The notes beneath the pieces are model-generated. The model was not told where the DNA came from. It made no database searches and saw only the letters and a list, made by a program, of their open reading frames with translations. Positions 13,540 through 22,733 of a stretch of 32,258 nucleotides of DNA are shown in pieces (the stretch's first letter is position 1; every line of letters begins with the position of its first letter). The stretch lies in the IMG/VR virus record IMGVR_UViG_3300019487_000072, positions 1 to 32,258 of that record, one strand, 5' to 3'. Position numbers and translations under genes: made by a program. The DNA comes from a virus.

Positions 13540-16500
13540 GTGGCGACGTAGCTCCCGCGACCGCGAGGCTGCACGTCCGTCTCGATCCGCGTGACCTCCC
13601 AATGGTTGTTCGGCAGTCCGCCGTAGAGCGGGCTGTCGTAGAAGCGGTAGCGGAACCGCTTGCCGCGACCGAGCACCCCGGCCACGATCCCGCGATCAAG
13701 CGTCGGATCCAGCGTCCGCGTGGTGGCCGGCATGCCGTCGTAGCCGACCTCGGCAAGCAACGTCGTCCCCGTGGACGGGTTGAACTTCGCCTGATGGCGC
13801 AGCACGCGCATGTTGCGCACCTCGTCCCCGTAGCGGCCCGACTGCCAATCGGATGCGATCGCTCCCAGCCGCCACTCGAACCCGGCCGGACTCGACGCCG
13901 CCGCGCGCGAGTAATCGACCAGCACCCAGTTCTCGTCGTTCCACAGGATCTTGAGCGGCAGCGAGTTCACCGACCACGGAGACCCTGCGCCGTTCGTGAT
14001 GTAGAGGTTCACCCCGCGCAAGCCGTCCCCAACGACCGGGAGCGAGCTGTTCGTCACCAGCTTGAGCCGCGAATAGACCGCCGAGAACGGCGAGAGTCCC
14101 ACGTCCTGCACCGTGCCGCTGTACGGCGCGGCGACCACGCCGTCGGCGTCCACGTTCTGATCGGGCGGGTCGAACTCGAAGACGTTGCCCTGGATGGTCG
14201 TACACCAAGTCCGCTCCTGGCCGGTCGTCGGATCGGCGATGGTGGACGCGGAAAGCACGTCGCGGTTGGTCTGGAACGTGATCGCGTTGCGTCCCCAGTC
14301 CCACACGATCGCCCGGTCGTTCGCGCTGTTGGGCGAGGTGATCGTCGAACAGAACAGGATGTATTGCTGCTTGCGCCGGTGCGCAACCGCGACGAAGTTG
14401 CGGGAGGCCGCCATCTTGAGCGTCTCCCAGAACCGCATCACCCGGTCGATCGGGCGCCCGAAGATCGGCCGGAAGTTCACCCCGTCGAACAGGTACAGGC
14501 CGCGCTCCGTGGGGATGACCGCCCCGACGCCCTCCACCACCACGATGCTATGATGGCTGATGCAGCCGAGATCGTCACGCAACGACTCGATCTGCACCGG
14601 AGGAAGCGACTGCTCGGCGATCGAGATGTCGCCGCCGGCGTCGAACACCGAGTAGGTCGCCGTCCGCGTGAAGATGAACGCCCGGCCGTTGAGGACCACG
14701 CCGCCGGTCAACTCGGTGGACTGCCCGGAGGTGACGCGGATCTGATACGCCTTCGGGCAGGCGCCGGGCTGGTCGGAGAGCGAGTAGTAAAGCGTGTCCG
14801 GCGCGCCATCCACGCCGAAGTAAAGCGCCCGCGTGCCGAAGGCCAGACCGATGCGCGCGTGCTGGGGCGGCGGATAGTTGAGCCATGAGGTCAACTCGCT
14901 GCCGAGCTTCAAGTCGGTCGTCGAGTCGGTGAAGATGGCGTTGGAGACCTCGTCCCCGACCTGGTTGTTGGGGATGCGGCCGATGAACTTGAAGATCCCG
15001 CCGTTGGCCGTGGTGCGGTAGACGTTGACGTGCGACACCTGCCGCTGCACCGGACGCGGCACGTAGGCGAGCCACACCGCCGTCCATCCCGGATCGCCGC
15101 CGCCGCCGATGTCGTAGGGGGTGATGAACGTCGGCCGCGACGGCGCCCCCTCGATCCCCGTCTCCGAGTCGTAGGGGGTCACGATCCAGCCGAACTTCTT
15201 CCCGTTCGGGAACGGCGGATTGGCGCCCTCGAAGACCGCAGTGATTGCGAACGTCCCGTCGCGGTCGAACTCGCGCCACCCCGGATTCGTCTGATCGTCG
15301 CCGATGTCGCCGTACATGGGCGAGATGCCGGCGTCGGCCACCTTGTCGTTCAGGATGCGCTTGACCGCGCCGAAGCCGGTGCAGACGTAGACGGCATCGC
15401 CGAACTGGAACGCCGTCGGCAGGCGCCAGGAGGTCGTTGCCTGCTGCCACTCATCCGGGGTCGCGCACGCACCGATCGGGCGCAGATATCGGCTCGCCCC
15501 GCTGCCGTCCACCTTCAAGATGACCCCGTTCGAGATCCCATAGACCGACTGCGTGGTGAGGCCGGACGTGGACGCCTGGCGCTTCTGCCACAGCGAAAGC
15601 AGCGGCGGACGGTTCACGCGATCGAGCGCGCCGGCCATCACGCCCCCGGTCGGGAACGGGTTGATCCGCAGGTGATTCTTCAGGTAGCCGCGGTCGAAGG
15701 CACAGCAGCCCTGGCCCTCCTCGAAGTCCCAACTGGACAGCATGGCCGCGCCATCGCGCTGCATCTCCTCCGGGCTCGGGTCGCGCGTCGCCAGCTCGCG
15801 CGCCTCGCTCTCGCCGACATAGCGGTGCCACGCCTGCACCGAACCGATCAGGCCGACGAACGGGTTGTGGCCCCGATACCCGACTCCGTCGTTCACGCCC
15901 TTCACGGTGTCGTTGGTGTTGAAGGCCCAGTAGGGCCGTTCGGCGCCGAGGATGCCGATGCTGTCCACGCCCCACGAACCGAAGCGGAACGCCCACGGAT
16001 CCGGGCGCGTCGCGGCCGGGGTCGTGACGCTGTAGCCGAGCGTGAACTGGAAGCAGGAATCCCTGCCGTCTTCCGTGTCCAGGTTCGGGCTCACGTTGTC
16101 CGAGGCGGTGGTCTGCGACATCCACGGCTTGCTCGCCACCGCGCTGTTGGTGGCCTCGCGCACGCCGTTCAAGAACAACGACATGACGCGGTTGGAGGCC
16201 CCCGCGCTGTCAAACTTCACCGCGGCGATGACGACGTGCGTGGAGCCTCCCACCATCGTCGTCGTGGAGTCGAGGTTGGTGAGCACGCCGGCGCCGTCGG
16301 ACATGGTGAAGCGCAGCACCCAGTTCACCCCGTCGTGAACGATCGCCACCCGCATGATCGGCAGCACCGCGTAGCGATCCTCCGTCCCCGCCCCGCCCTG
16401 GCGCACCACGCTCAGCTCTGCAAGCGTGCGCTGGATGCTCGTCACCGCCGGGATCGAGTCGGCCCGGAACGCGAACCGCAACGACATCTCGGAGGGGAAC

Positions 16501-19500
16501 TGGAATCCGGTGCCTGACGAGGAAGTGGATCGGTTGACGTAGGCGAGTGCGTTGGGGATGCGCACGCCGCCGCAGAAGAGGCGCTGCCCGTAGCGGCTGT
16601 CGGTGTCTCCGCTGCGCATCACCTCGGAGAAGATGGTGTCCTGCGCGGCCGGTCCGGCCGGGATGAATCCCAGCGAGTACGACCCCAGCACGCCGCTGGT
16701 AGGCACCCAGGTCGCATCCGCCCCGGTGATCCATGCCTTGAGATCGGAGGCGCTGCCGTTGCGCAGGAAGCGCGGCCGGATGAATCGGTGGTTCTCCCCG
16801 GCGTTGGTGCTGCCATCCGGGTTCGCACCGATCAGCTCGGGCTTGAAGGAGTAGTAGCGTTCGAGGTCGAAGTTGCGCGCGATGCTCGAAGACAGGACGG
16901 AGGCATCCAGCGTCAACTGCTCGTCCTCGATCTCGCGCTCGACGTACCAATCCGTCGCCGCCGGCGGGGAGGACGTGACCGTGGCCCAGTTCGACGGCAA
17001 CTCGAGCGTGGTCGCGCCGCCCTGCGCGGTCTCGAGCCAGAACCGGATCTCGCTCACCGAGCCGACGAACCCCATCTCGTCGATCACCTTGTCGTTGACT
17101 GGCGCCACCGCGGCGATTCCGGCCCTTCCAGCGGCCTGGTAGGGCCGCCGTCCGACCGTAAGGGGATACTCGACCGTGGTGACCCCGTTGATGCGCAGCG
17201 TCCCGCCCACCGCCTGCGACGAGGAGACGACCGAGGCGGCGCCCTCGATCCAGTAGTACGAGGTGATGGTGGGGGAGCCACCGTCCGTGTATTTCCACGC
17301 CACCCAGACCCGCTTGCCGGGCTCGATCCACGCCCGGTTCGCGCCCGAGGAGTAGAAGAAGTCCACGCCGGCCGGCACGCCTGCGGTCCCGAGCACGGCA
17401 CCCTCGTAGAGCGTCAAGACGGCGAGCAGCCGATCCGTACTGGTCGGATCTGGGATCAATCTCAGCGCCCACTGACCGACGTTTTGCTGTCCCTTCTGGA
17501 CGACGATCGGCTTCAGGATCGGTGATGCCAGCGAGCCGGAGTAGCCGTGGATGATCGGGAGCATCTCCGCCTTGAAGCAGAACTCGATGGCCCAGTCCGG
17601 GTCGCCGTCCCGCACGTCAAGCGCGAGCGCCTGTCCCGACGCGGCGGTGCCGACCGGGATGACGATGATGCTCGGCCTCTCGTGGAAGAAGTCGCGCCGC
17701 CCCGTGCGCGGCAGGTCGATGGCGGAGGGCTCCATCAGCGCCGTCGTCAGCTCGATCGGCCGATGGAGCCACCATTCCTCCCCGACGACGCGGATGCTCT
17801 GCGCCGGCGCTCCGCCCTTGAGCACGAGGTCCGCGGAGCCCGTGAGCACGTTCTTGTAGCCGCGACGCTTGGCGAGCGTGCCGTTGGCGTGCTCCACGTT
17901 GTTCGCCACGACGGCCTCCCCGAGGCCGATGGTCTCGGGAGGGTTCAGGTTGATCCCGCCCACGGGGCGCTGCCGGACCGGCGTGTATTGCGGCATGAGT
18001 CTTAGCACCACGTCCTGCGGCAGCGCCGTGTTCTCAAGCACTACCACGGTGATTGTGAGTGCCGGCACGCTAGCAAGGCTGAGCTTGCCGGTCGATGGAT
18101 CGAACGTGACGTCGCCCACGGCGCGCGCGGACGCATCCACGCGGCGGAAGGTGATCCGCTCCGACTCCGCGCTTCCAGGCGCCCCGAGACCGAGCGTGGC
18201 CGTATCAAGCGTCCCGGACCACTTCGCCGCCGTGTCGGTCCAGTTCGCAAGCGCCACGCACACGCCGCCATCGGACGCCTTCCAGACCCCATGCACCACC
18301 CGCGGATACGCAAAGCGGTCGTAGAGCGTGTCGTAACTGAAGTAGTCGTTGGCAAACGGCCCCTGGGCCAGCCCGGTCGTGAAGTCGGTTCCTGCAACGT
18401 CGAGGACCGCGGGCGCGTGAAAGTCCCCGTATCGCAGGTACTTGAGGAGCCCGCCGCTCTCCGCGGTGATGATCTGCACCCACATGTCGCGCAGCGATCT
18501 AGCCACCGGACTCGCCGGGCCGGCTGGCTGGTAGAGACTCTCGTCCCACGGGTTCTTGAGCGAGACGACGTCGTCCTCGTAGAGCGAGAGCGTGGGGAAG
18601 GTCAGTCCGTAGACCCATTCCGAGGCGAGCACGTAGCCCTGGAAGGCGAGCAGGCCGGGATCATTGAAGAACGGGAGATTCGGGTCCAGGATCGCGGTCG
18701 AGAACTCCTGCAACAGCGAGCGGCCCATCATCTTGCCGCCATGCACGACGGCGTAGAGCGGGATGGTCAGGTAGCGGTGGATGGCCGGGTCGAATCCCGT
18801 GGTGTTCCGCCACAGCCGGCCGGCGGAGACACCGTGGAACACGAAATCGAAGCGATCCTGCGCCGTCTCGTCGATGTCCTCGCACGAGAGCCAGAAGAAT
18901 GGGGTGCGCCCGGCGGCGACTTGCGCGGTCCTCACCGATTCCTTGAGCGCCCCGAGCAGGCTTCGCAGCGCGAGCTTGTGCCAGGATCCTGCGCCGTAGG
19001 GATGCCGGACGTAGCCGCCATTGATCTTCGACCACGTCGAGTGATCGCGGTAGCACAGCGTCGCGCCGGAATGCTGAAGCGCGAGCAGCGGCTCCGAGAA
19101 CACGTCGAAGTAGCGGCCGCAGGCTGCCCACGAGTCCCACAATCCGAGCGTCGAGTTGTTCGCAAGCTGCGTCATGTGCGACGATGAGTTCACCTGCGCG
19201 TGGAAGCACGGCCCCGACGGCAGGCCGAGCAGGCGCAGAACGGCAACCGTCATGGTCGCGTCGGGCGTGACCACGGCACCCAGGCCGTCGAGGAAGTCCG
19301 ACGCCACGGTGACCGAGGCCGCTCCGAGCGATACGACTTCCGCGGATGCGAGGCGCGCGGTGGAGGAGGCCGGGATGATGACTGCGCGCAGAGTGCCGGT
19401 GAATCCGTCCGCGGATGGCGTCCCGGTCACGGTCAGCGTCTTGGTCCCGCCATCCCAGGACACGACCGGATAGATGCGCTCGCGGTAGTAGCCGCTGTCC

Positions 19501-20915
19501 TGCTCCCAGAGCCGGTCGTTGCCGCCGCCCTCGAGACGGCCGGTGCGCGACATCCGCAGCGAGCCGACCATGTCGTTGTTCGTCCACCAGCGGTACTCGG
19601 CGGAGTCGCCAAGCGACTGATGCCAGCGCGCGGTGTCCCACAACTGCGGGCCGAAGTATTGAATGTGCCAGAGCCCGAAGTTGCTGGCTCCGTCAGCGCT
19701 CTCAGCCGCCAGTCGAGCGCGCAAGCCCGTCGCGTCGGCCTCCCCGACGTGCTCGAGGGCGTAGCTGTCGGCCTCGATCACCCCGGCAATCGGTGTCCCT
19801 GGCGGCGCCCCGCAGTTCTCCCGCACCGCCTCCAGGATGGACTCGAAATCGCCGGGCTTCCCAGGCCCGGTAGAGTCGTCGAACAGCAGGTCGATGAAGA
19901 TCGAGTAGTTCTTCTCGAGCGAGGAGATGTCGGTGCGGTGGACCCTCTTCTCGACGTAGAACTCCGGGCGCAGTGCCTCCAGGCGCGCGCGGTACTGCCG
20001 GCCGATGTCCCACCATCCGTGAAACTGGGTGCAGAGCATCGGCCGCAGGCAGAAGGTGTAGCCGGATCCCAGGAAGCGGCCGTTGTTCGCCACCAGCACG
20101 CTGTCCTGCTGCGGCTGGCGCGCCTCCCACTTCAAGAGCGAGCCGGTTGACTCGAAGGTGACCGACATGACCTCGAGCGACCAGTCCTCGACCCACGCCA
20201 TCCACGCCTCGAGCGAAACGGTGTCGTAGTACCCCCAGAATCCCATCGACCAGCCCCGGCCGGACGGGTACTCCCAGGTGTTCGTGGTCAGCAGCCCGAA
20301 GCCGAAGAACGGCTCGCCTCCCACCGGGTTGTAGCGCAGGTGCGCCACCGGATCACGCGAGAGGATGCCGAACACGGTCGGCAGCACCGCGCAATCATTC
20401 GGACGCTGCAGCGGCGGCAGCAGCAGCGGAAGCGGCGTGATGGAGTCGATCGCGTACTTGGTCACCACGCCGCTCCAGTGGGCGAAGATCTGGGCGCGCA
20501 GCCAGTCCTCGCCGTTACGCAGCTCGAACGTCATCGTCACGCTCAGGCGATCCACGCCGCCGACCAGGAGATCGGTCCACGAGATCACGAGGCGCTGCCC
20601 GCCGTCGTGGCGTGTGACGCTCATCGGGCGGATGCTTGCCAGCGTCGGTGTCACCGTCGCGGTCGGGAACGGGGAGCCCGCGGTCGTGTCGAACACCTCC
20701 GCCCGCCACAACTCCGCCACCGAGTTGATCCAGTGCGTGAGCGTCGGCTTGCGCGTGAACTGCACGAGCCTCGCCCCGGTCGTGGCATCCGCGACGAAGT
20801 GGAAGGCGACCTGATCGTTCTTAAGCGTGAAGATCGCGTCCGGCAGGATGCTGCCGATGCCGACCCCGGTAAGCGCGGGGAAGACTCCTGCGCCGGTTCC
20901 GGTGACCGCGGCCAC
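13536..20915 (-). CDS. Giant tail protein: glycoside-hydrolase-like module fused to tail nozzle with LamG inserts, 2459 aa
   Basis: GTG 20915 lies four bases after the previous stop, with GGAG upstream. Residues ~1-965 look like a carbohydrate-active enzyme of the DUF6259/GH type: an N-terminal beta-sandwich with YPSGRGWSMGFWGYYD near 214-233; GWWDIGRQYRARL near 298; an alpha/beta region with CYRDHSTW near 620 and FFWLSCEDIDE near 673; and a C-terminal beta-sandwich near 880-965. From ~974 (PVGGINLNPPETIGLGEAVVANNVE...LAKRRGYK) it reads like a podoviral stabilisation/tail nozzle protein. Two LamG-like beta-sandwiches follow (about 1105-1300 and 1475-1690), then a beta-propeller-like region to the end (GERG-type blades such as VIPTERGLYLFDG). 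The nozzle role follows from position between adaptor and internal-protein genes. Catalytic residues are not proven. Confidence 0.7.
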   Translation of the reverse strand: MAAVTGTGAGVFPALTGVGIGSILPDAIFTLKNDQVAFHFVADATTGARLVQFTRKPTLTHWINSVAELWRAEVFDTTAGSPFPTATVTPTLASIRPMSVTRHDGGQRLVISWTDLLVGGVDRLSVTMTFELRNGEDWLRAQIFAHWSGVVTKYAIDSITPLPLLLPPLQRPNDCAVLPTVFGILSRDPVAHLRYNPVGGEPFFGFGLLTTNTWEYPSGRGWSMGFWGYYDTVSLEAWMAWVEDWSLEVMSVTFESTGSLLKWEARQPQQDSVLVANNGRFLGSGYTFCLRPMLCTQFHGWWDIGRQYRARLEALRPEFYVEKRVHRTDISSLEKNYSIFIDLLFDDSTGPGKPGDFESILEAVRENCGAPPGTPIAGVIEADSYALEHVGEADATGLRARLAAESADGASNFGLWHIQYFGPQLWDTARWHQSLGDSAEYRWWTNNDMVGSLRMSRTGRLEGGGNDRLWEQDSGYYRERIYPVVSWDGGTKTLTVTGTPSADGFTGTLRAVIIPASSTARLASAEVVSLGAASVTVASDFLDGLGAVVTPDATMTVAVLRLLGLPSGPCFHAQVNSSSHMTQLANNSTLGLWDSWAACGRYFDVFSEPLLALQHSGATLCYRDHSTWSKINGGYVRHPYGAGSWHKLALRSLLGALKESVRTAQVAAGRTPFFWLSCEDIDETAQDRFDFVFHGVSAGRLWRNTTGFDPAIHRYLTIPLYAVVHGGKMMGRSLLQEFSTAILDPNLPFFNDPGLLAFQGYVLASEWVYGLTFPTLSLYEDDVVSLKNPWDESLYQPAGPASPVARSLRDMWVQIITAESGGLLKYLRYGDFHAPAVLDVAGTDFTTGLAQGPFANDYFSYDTLYDRFAYPRVVHGVWKASDGGVCVALANWTDTAAKWSGTLDTATLGLGAPGSAESERITFRRVDASARAVGDVTFDPSTGKLSLASVPALTITVVVLENTALPQDVVLRLMPQYTPVRQRPVGGINLNPPETIGLGEAVVANNVEHANGTLAKRRGYKNVLTGSADLVLKGGAPAQSIRVVGEEWWLHRPIELTTALMEPSAIDLPRTGRRDFFHERPSIIVIPVGTAASGQALALDVRDGDPDWAIEFCFKAEMLPIIHGYSGSLASPILKPIVVQKGQQNVGQWALRLIPDPTSTDRLLAVLTLYEGAVLGTAGVPAGVDFFYSSGANRAWIEPGKRVWVAWKYTDGGSPTITSYYWIEGAASVVSSSQAVGGTLRINGVTTVEYPLTVGRRPYQAAGRAGIAAVAPVNDKVIDEMGFVGSVSEIRFWLETAQGGATTLELPSNWATVTSSPPAATDWYVEREIEDEQLTLDASVLSSSIARNFDLERYYSFKPELIGANPDGSTNAGENHRFIRPRFLRNGSASDLKAWITGADATWVPTSGVLGSYSLGFIPAGPAAQDTIFSEVMRSGDTDSRYGQRLFCGGVRIPNALAYVNRSTSSSGTGFQFPSEMSLRFAFRADSIPAVTSIQRTLAELSVVRQGGAGTEDRYAVLPIMRVAIVHDGVNWVLRFTMSDGAGVLTNLDSTTTMVGGSTHVVIAAVKFDSAGASNRVMSLFLNGVREATNSAVASKPWMSQTTASDNVSPNLDTEDGRDSCFQFTLGYSVTTPAATRPDPWAFRFGSWGVDSIGILGAERPYWAFNTNDTVKGVNDGVGYRGHNPFVGLIGSVQAWHRYVGESEARELATRDPSPEEMQRDGAAMLSSWDFEEGQGCCAFDRGYLKNHLRINPFPTGGVMAGALDRVNRPPLLSLWQKRQASTSGLTTQSVYGISNGVILKVDGSGASRYLRPIGACATPDEWQQATTSWRLPTAFQFGDAVYVCTGFGAVKRILNDKVADAGISPMYGDIGDDQTNPGWREFDRDGTFAITAVFEGANPPFPNGKKFGWIVTPYDSETGIEGAPSRPTFITPYDIGGGGDPGWTAVWLAYVPRPVQRQVSHVNVYRTTANGGIFKFIGRIPNNQVGDEVSNAIFTDSTTDLKLGSELTSWLNYPPPQHARIGLAFGTRALYFGVDGAPDTLYYSLSDQPGACPKAYQIRVTSGQSTELTGGVVLNGRAFIFTRTATYSVFDAGGDISIAEQSLPPVQIESLRDDLGCISHHSIVVVEGVGAVIPTERGLYLFDGVNFRPIFGRPIDRVMRFWETLKMAASRNFVAVAHRRKQQYILFCSTITSPNSANDRAIVWDWGRNAITFQTNRDVLSASTIADPTTGQERTWCTTIQGNVFEFDPPDQNVDADGVVAAPYSGTVQDVGLSPFSAVYSRLKLVTNSSLPVVGDGLRGVNLYITNGAGSPWSVNSLPLKILWNDENWVLVDYSRAAASSPAGFEWRLGAIASDWQSGRYGDEVRNMRVLRHQAKFNPSTGTTLLAEVGYDGMPATTRTLDPTLDRGIVAGVLGRGKRFRYRFYDSPLYGGLPNNHWEVTRIETDVQPRGRGSYVAT

Positions 20916-20919
20916 TGGC

Positions 20920-21345
20920 TTACGACTCCGGCAGCAACGCCGTCAGCGCGGTGATAGAAACGGTATCCCCGACCGTGATGGAGGTCGTGTTGAGGATGAT
21001 CTCGGTGCCGACCGTGCCGACGCTCAGTTGCAGGCGCGCGACGCGGTTGCGGTCGAGCACGCGGGCGAAGGATGCCGTCCCGGTCGCGTTCGCCGAGGCG
21101 TCCGTCGTGATCGCGTTGGCGATTGAGATCGCGCCCGGGTTGTTGTCGCTAGCCGCCCCGAAGGCCGGGTTGCTCATCACCAGTTCGGCGAGCAGGGCGT
21201 TGCCGCTCAAGGCGGTGTCCACGTTCGCGGGCGGCGTCCCGCTGTAGATGTTCAGGATCGCAGACGGATTCGTGCTGCCGAGATCGCAGTCATCGACCGC
21301 CTTGTCCAGCATCACCAGGGCGGCGGCATTGGTGAACGACGCCAT
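20920..21345 (-). CDS. Conserved small phage virion protein, 141 aa
   Basis: ATG 21345 overlaps the preceding stop (TGATG). The pattern IYSGTPPANVDTALSGNALLAELVMSNPAFG, then AITTDASANATGTASFARVLD, SVGTVGTEIILNTTSITVGDTVSIT is a widely shared small phage structural protein as I recall it, usually beside tail or fibre genes. It is all-beta with strong Thr/Ala/Ser bias and no catalytic motif. The family's exact virion position is not established to my knowledge. Here it sits between the head-tail adaptor and the giant nozzle protein, suggesting a tail or neck component. Longer ORF upstream in this frame is a shadow of the adaptor gene. Confidence 0.7.
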   Translation of the reverse strand: MASFTNAAALVMLDKAVDDCDLGSTNPSAILNIYSGTPPANVDTALSGNALLAELVMSNPAFGAASDNNPGAISIANAITTDASANATGTASFARVLDRNRVARLQLSVGTVGTEIILNTTSITVGDTVSITALTALLPES

Positions 21346-22085
21346 CAGAAGTCCCAGCACGAACTGGTCTCGTGGATCGTCTTGGGCTCCTGCACGTTCA
21401 TCCTGGCCAGGAAGTCCATCAACTGCCCCTCTCGCCACAGCCGCTCCTGCCGGATGCGATCGGCCTGCGGATAGGCTTCCTCCTTGTTCAGGCACATCTC
21501 GATGGCGTACTTGCCGAGGATGTCGTGAAACTCCTCGATGTTGTCCTTCCCTGACCCGCCGGCTCCGGCGACCTCCTGGAACGGAACGTGGGTGCCGGCT
21601 GCCATCGCGGCTGGGCGGTAGATGTAGCCGATGAGCAGCGAGTTGGCCGTGGTGGCCGAAGGGGTCGGCAGCAGCTCGATCTGCTTCTGGCCGTGCTGCC
21701 GGTAATACATCGGGTAGGCGGTGGTGTTTGGGCCGCCCAAGAGGAAGAAGGACCCGTCTGCGCGCGCGAGCCACTGGTGCTCGACCGTGCGCTCCACCTT
21801 GGTCAGCCTGAGCAGATTGCTGGTGGACGCCCCGAGCCCGACGATCCGATCGACTTCAAGCGTCCGATACAAGTTGGTCGGCAGGTCCACCAACGCCTGA
21901 TTCGCGGTCACCGAAAGCTGGCTGGTCGTTCGGAAGAAGTTCTCGTACTTCTCCGCGATCATCCCGTGCGTCATCAACTCGCTGTCGCGGATGTATTGGT
22001 CAATCTCGGCCTGCGTCCAGTTGCCGGTGGTGAAACTGGTTTGCAGGAAGTTGAGGACGTAGTTCTCGATCGCCGTCAGAGTCAT
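21345..22085 (-). CDS. Head-tail adaptor/connector protein (podoviral type), 246 aa
   Basis: The N-terminus is helical (TAIENYVLNFLQTSFTTGNWTQAEIDQYIRDSELMTHGMIAEKYENFF). The middle is beta-rich with VDLPTNLYRTLEVDRIVGL, QHGQKQIELLPTPSATTANSLLIGYIYRPA, and the C-terminus holds a helix block ending ALARMNVQEP-like (EFHDILGKYAIEMCLNKEEAYPQADRIR). The order, strand for a D(L)P...R(I/V)..V pattern, then a Y.R..P strand, then a C-terminal helical AIE/..A...D block, is that of phage adaptor proteins that sit below the portal. It follows the capsid gene by one small gene. It overlaps the previous gene's stop (ATGA at 22082-22085). Confidence 0.65.
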   Translation of the reverse strand: MTLTAIENYVLNFLQTSFTTGNWTQAEIDQYIRDSELMTHGMIAEKYENFFRTTSQLSVTANQALVDLPTNLYRTLEVDRIVGLGASTSNLLRLTKVERTVEHQWLARADGSFFLLGGPNTTAYPMYYRQHGQKQIELLPTPSATTANSLLIGYIYRPAAMAAGTHVPFQEVAGAGGSGKDNIEEFHDILGKYAIEMCLNKEEAYPQADRIRQERLWREGQLMDFLARMNVQEPKTIHETSSCWDF

Positions 22086-22660
22086 GCGGCATCCGCCTTG
22101 GACGGGAACAGCACCGCGGTCCGCACCCTGCTCGGGTTGCCCTGGTCAGCGATCGACATGGCATCGCTCACCGCGGCATCGGCGAGGTCTGCGATGCGCT
22201 TCTCGCGGTCAGCCTCGGCAGCCAGCGCCATCTTCGTCGCGGTGTCTGCGCCCCAGTTGCCCCCAGGCTCGAAGCGCGAGGAGTGGGAGCCCGCCAACTC
22301 GTGGAAAACCCACCCTGCCGGTGGTCGCCCGACGATCTTGTATCGGCGAGCCCCCATCTCTTCGTACAACTCCATCGCCTTGCACTCAAGCACGATGTCG
22401 ATGAAGCGGTAAAGCTGCGACAGGCCGCGCTCAACGCGCAGCGGTGCCGGCGAGAAGCGGAAGATCACGAATCGCCTGCGCACGCGATCGAAGCCCAGTT
22501 GAAGCTCGGGGTGAAGGCGCCGCAAGGTCTCGTCGAAACACTGATACCAGTGCGGCTCAGAGTGGGGACAGGAGTGGTTGACGGTCTCGATCGCCTCGAA
22601 CCGCTTGCGGCCGAGGAAGTCGTCGTACTGATTGGTGACCTCGCTGCCCCAGCAGAACAC
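22082..22660 (-). CDS. Hypothetical phage protein after the capsid gene, 192 aa
   Basis: GTG 22660 follows GGAG. The first half is rich in aromatic and charged residues (NQYDDFLGRKRFEAIETVNHSCPHSEPHWYQCFDETL, RRFVIFRFSPAPLRVERGL), suggesting a mixed alpha/beta fold. Residues about 85-125 form a helix and a beta segment (LYRFIDIVLECKAMELYEEMG, YKIVGRPPAGWVFHELAGSH). The C-terminus is an Ala/Asp-rich helix. It lies between the capsid gene and the head-tail adaptor, so a head completion or minor capsid role is possible. No family recognised. Confidence 0.6.
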   Translation of the reverse strand: MFCWGSEVTNQYDDFLGRKRFEAIETVNHSCPHSEPHWYQCFDETLRRLHPELQLGFDRVRRRFVIFRFSPAPLRVERGLSQLYRFIDIVLECKAMELYEEMGARRYKIVGRPPAGWVFHELAGSHSSRFEPGGNWGADTATKMALAAEADREKRIADLADAAVSDAMSIADQGNPSRVRTAVLFPSKADAA

Positions 22661-22685
22661 GGAACCAGCTCCAGGTGAAATGGAT

Positions 22686-22719
22686 CCCTGCCGGGAGCCA
22701 AGGAAGGCCCCCGGCAGGG
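22686..22719 (-). terminator. Perfect 10-bp inverted repeat after the capsid gene
   Basis: CCCTGCCGGG (22686-22695) and CCCGGCAGGG (22710-22719) are exact reverse complements with a 14-base loop, in the 73-bp gap after the capsid stop. No T run follows in the direction of transcription, so it is either a weak/partial terminator or a 3' stabiliser that raises capsid mRNA relative to the genes downstream. Confidence 0.5.
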
Positions 22720-22733
22720 GGTTGTGGCCTAGA

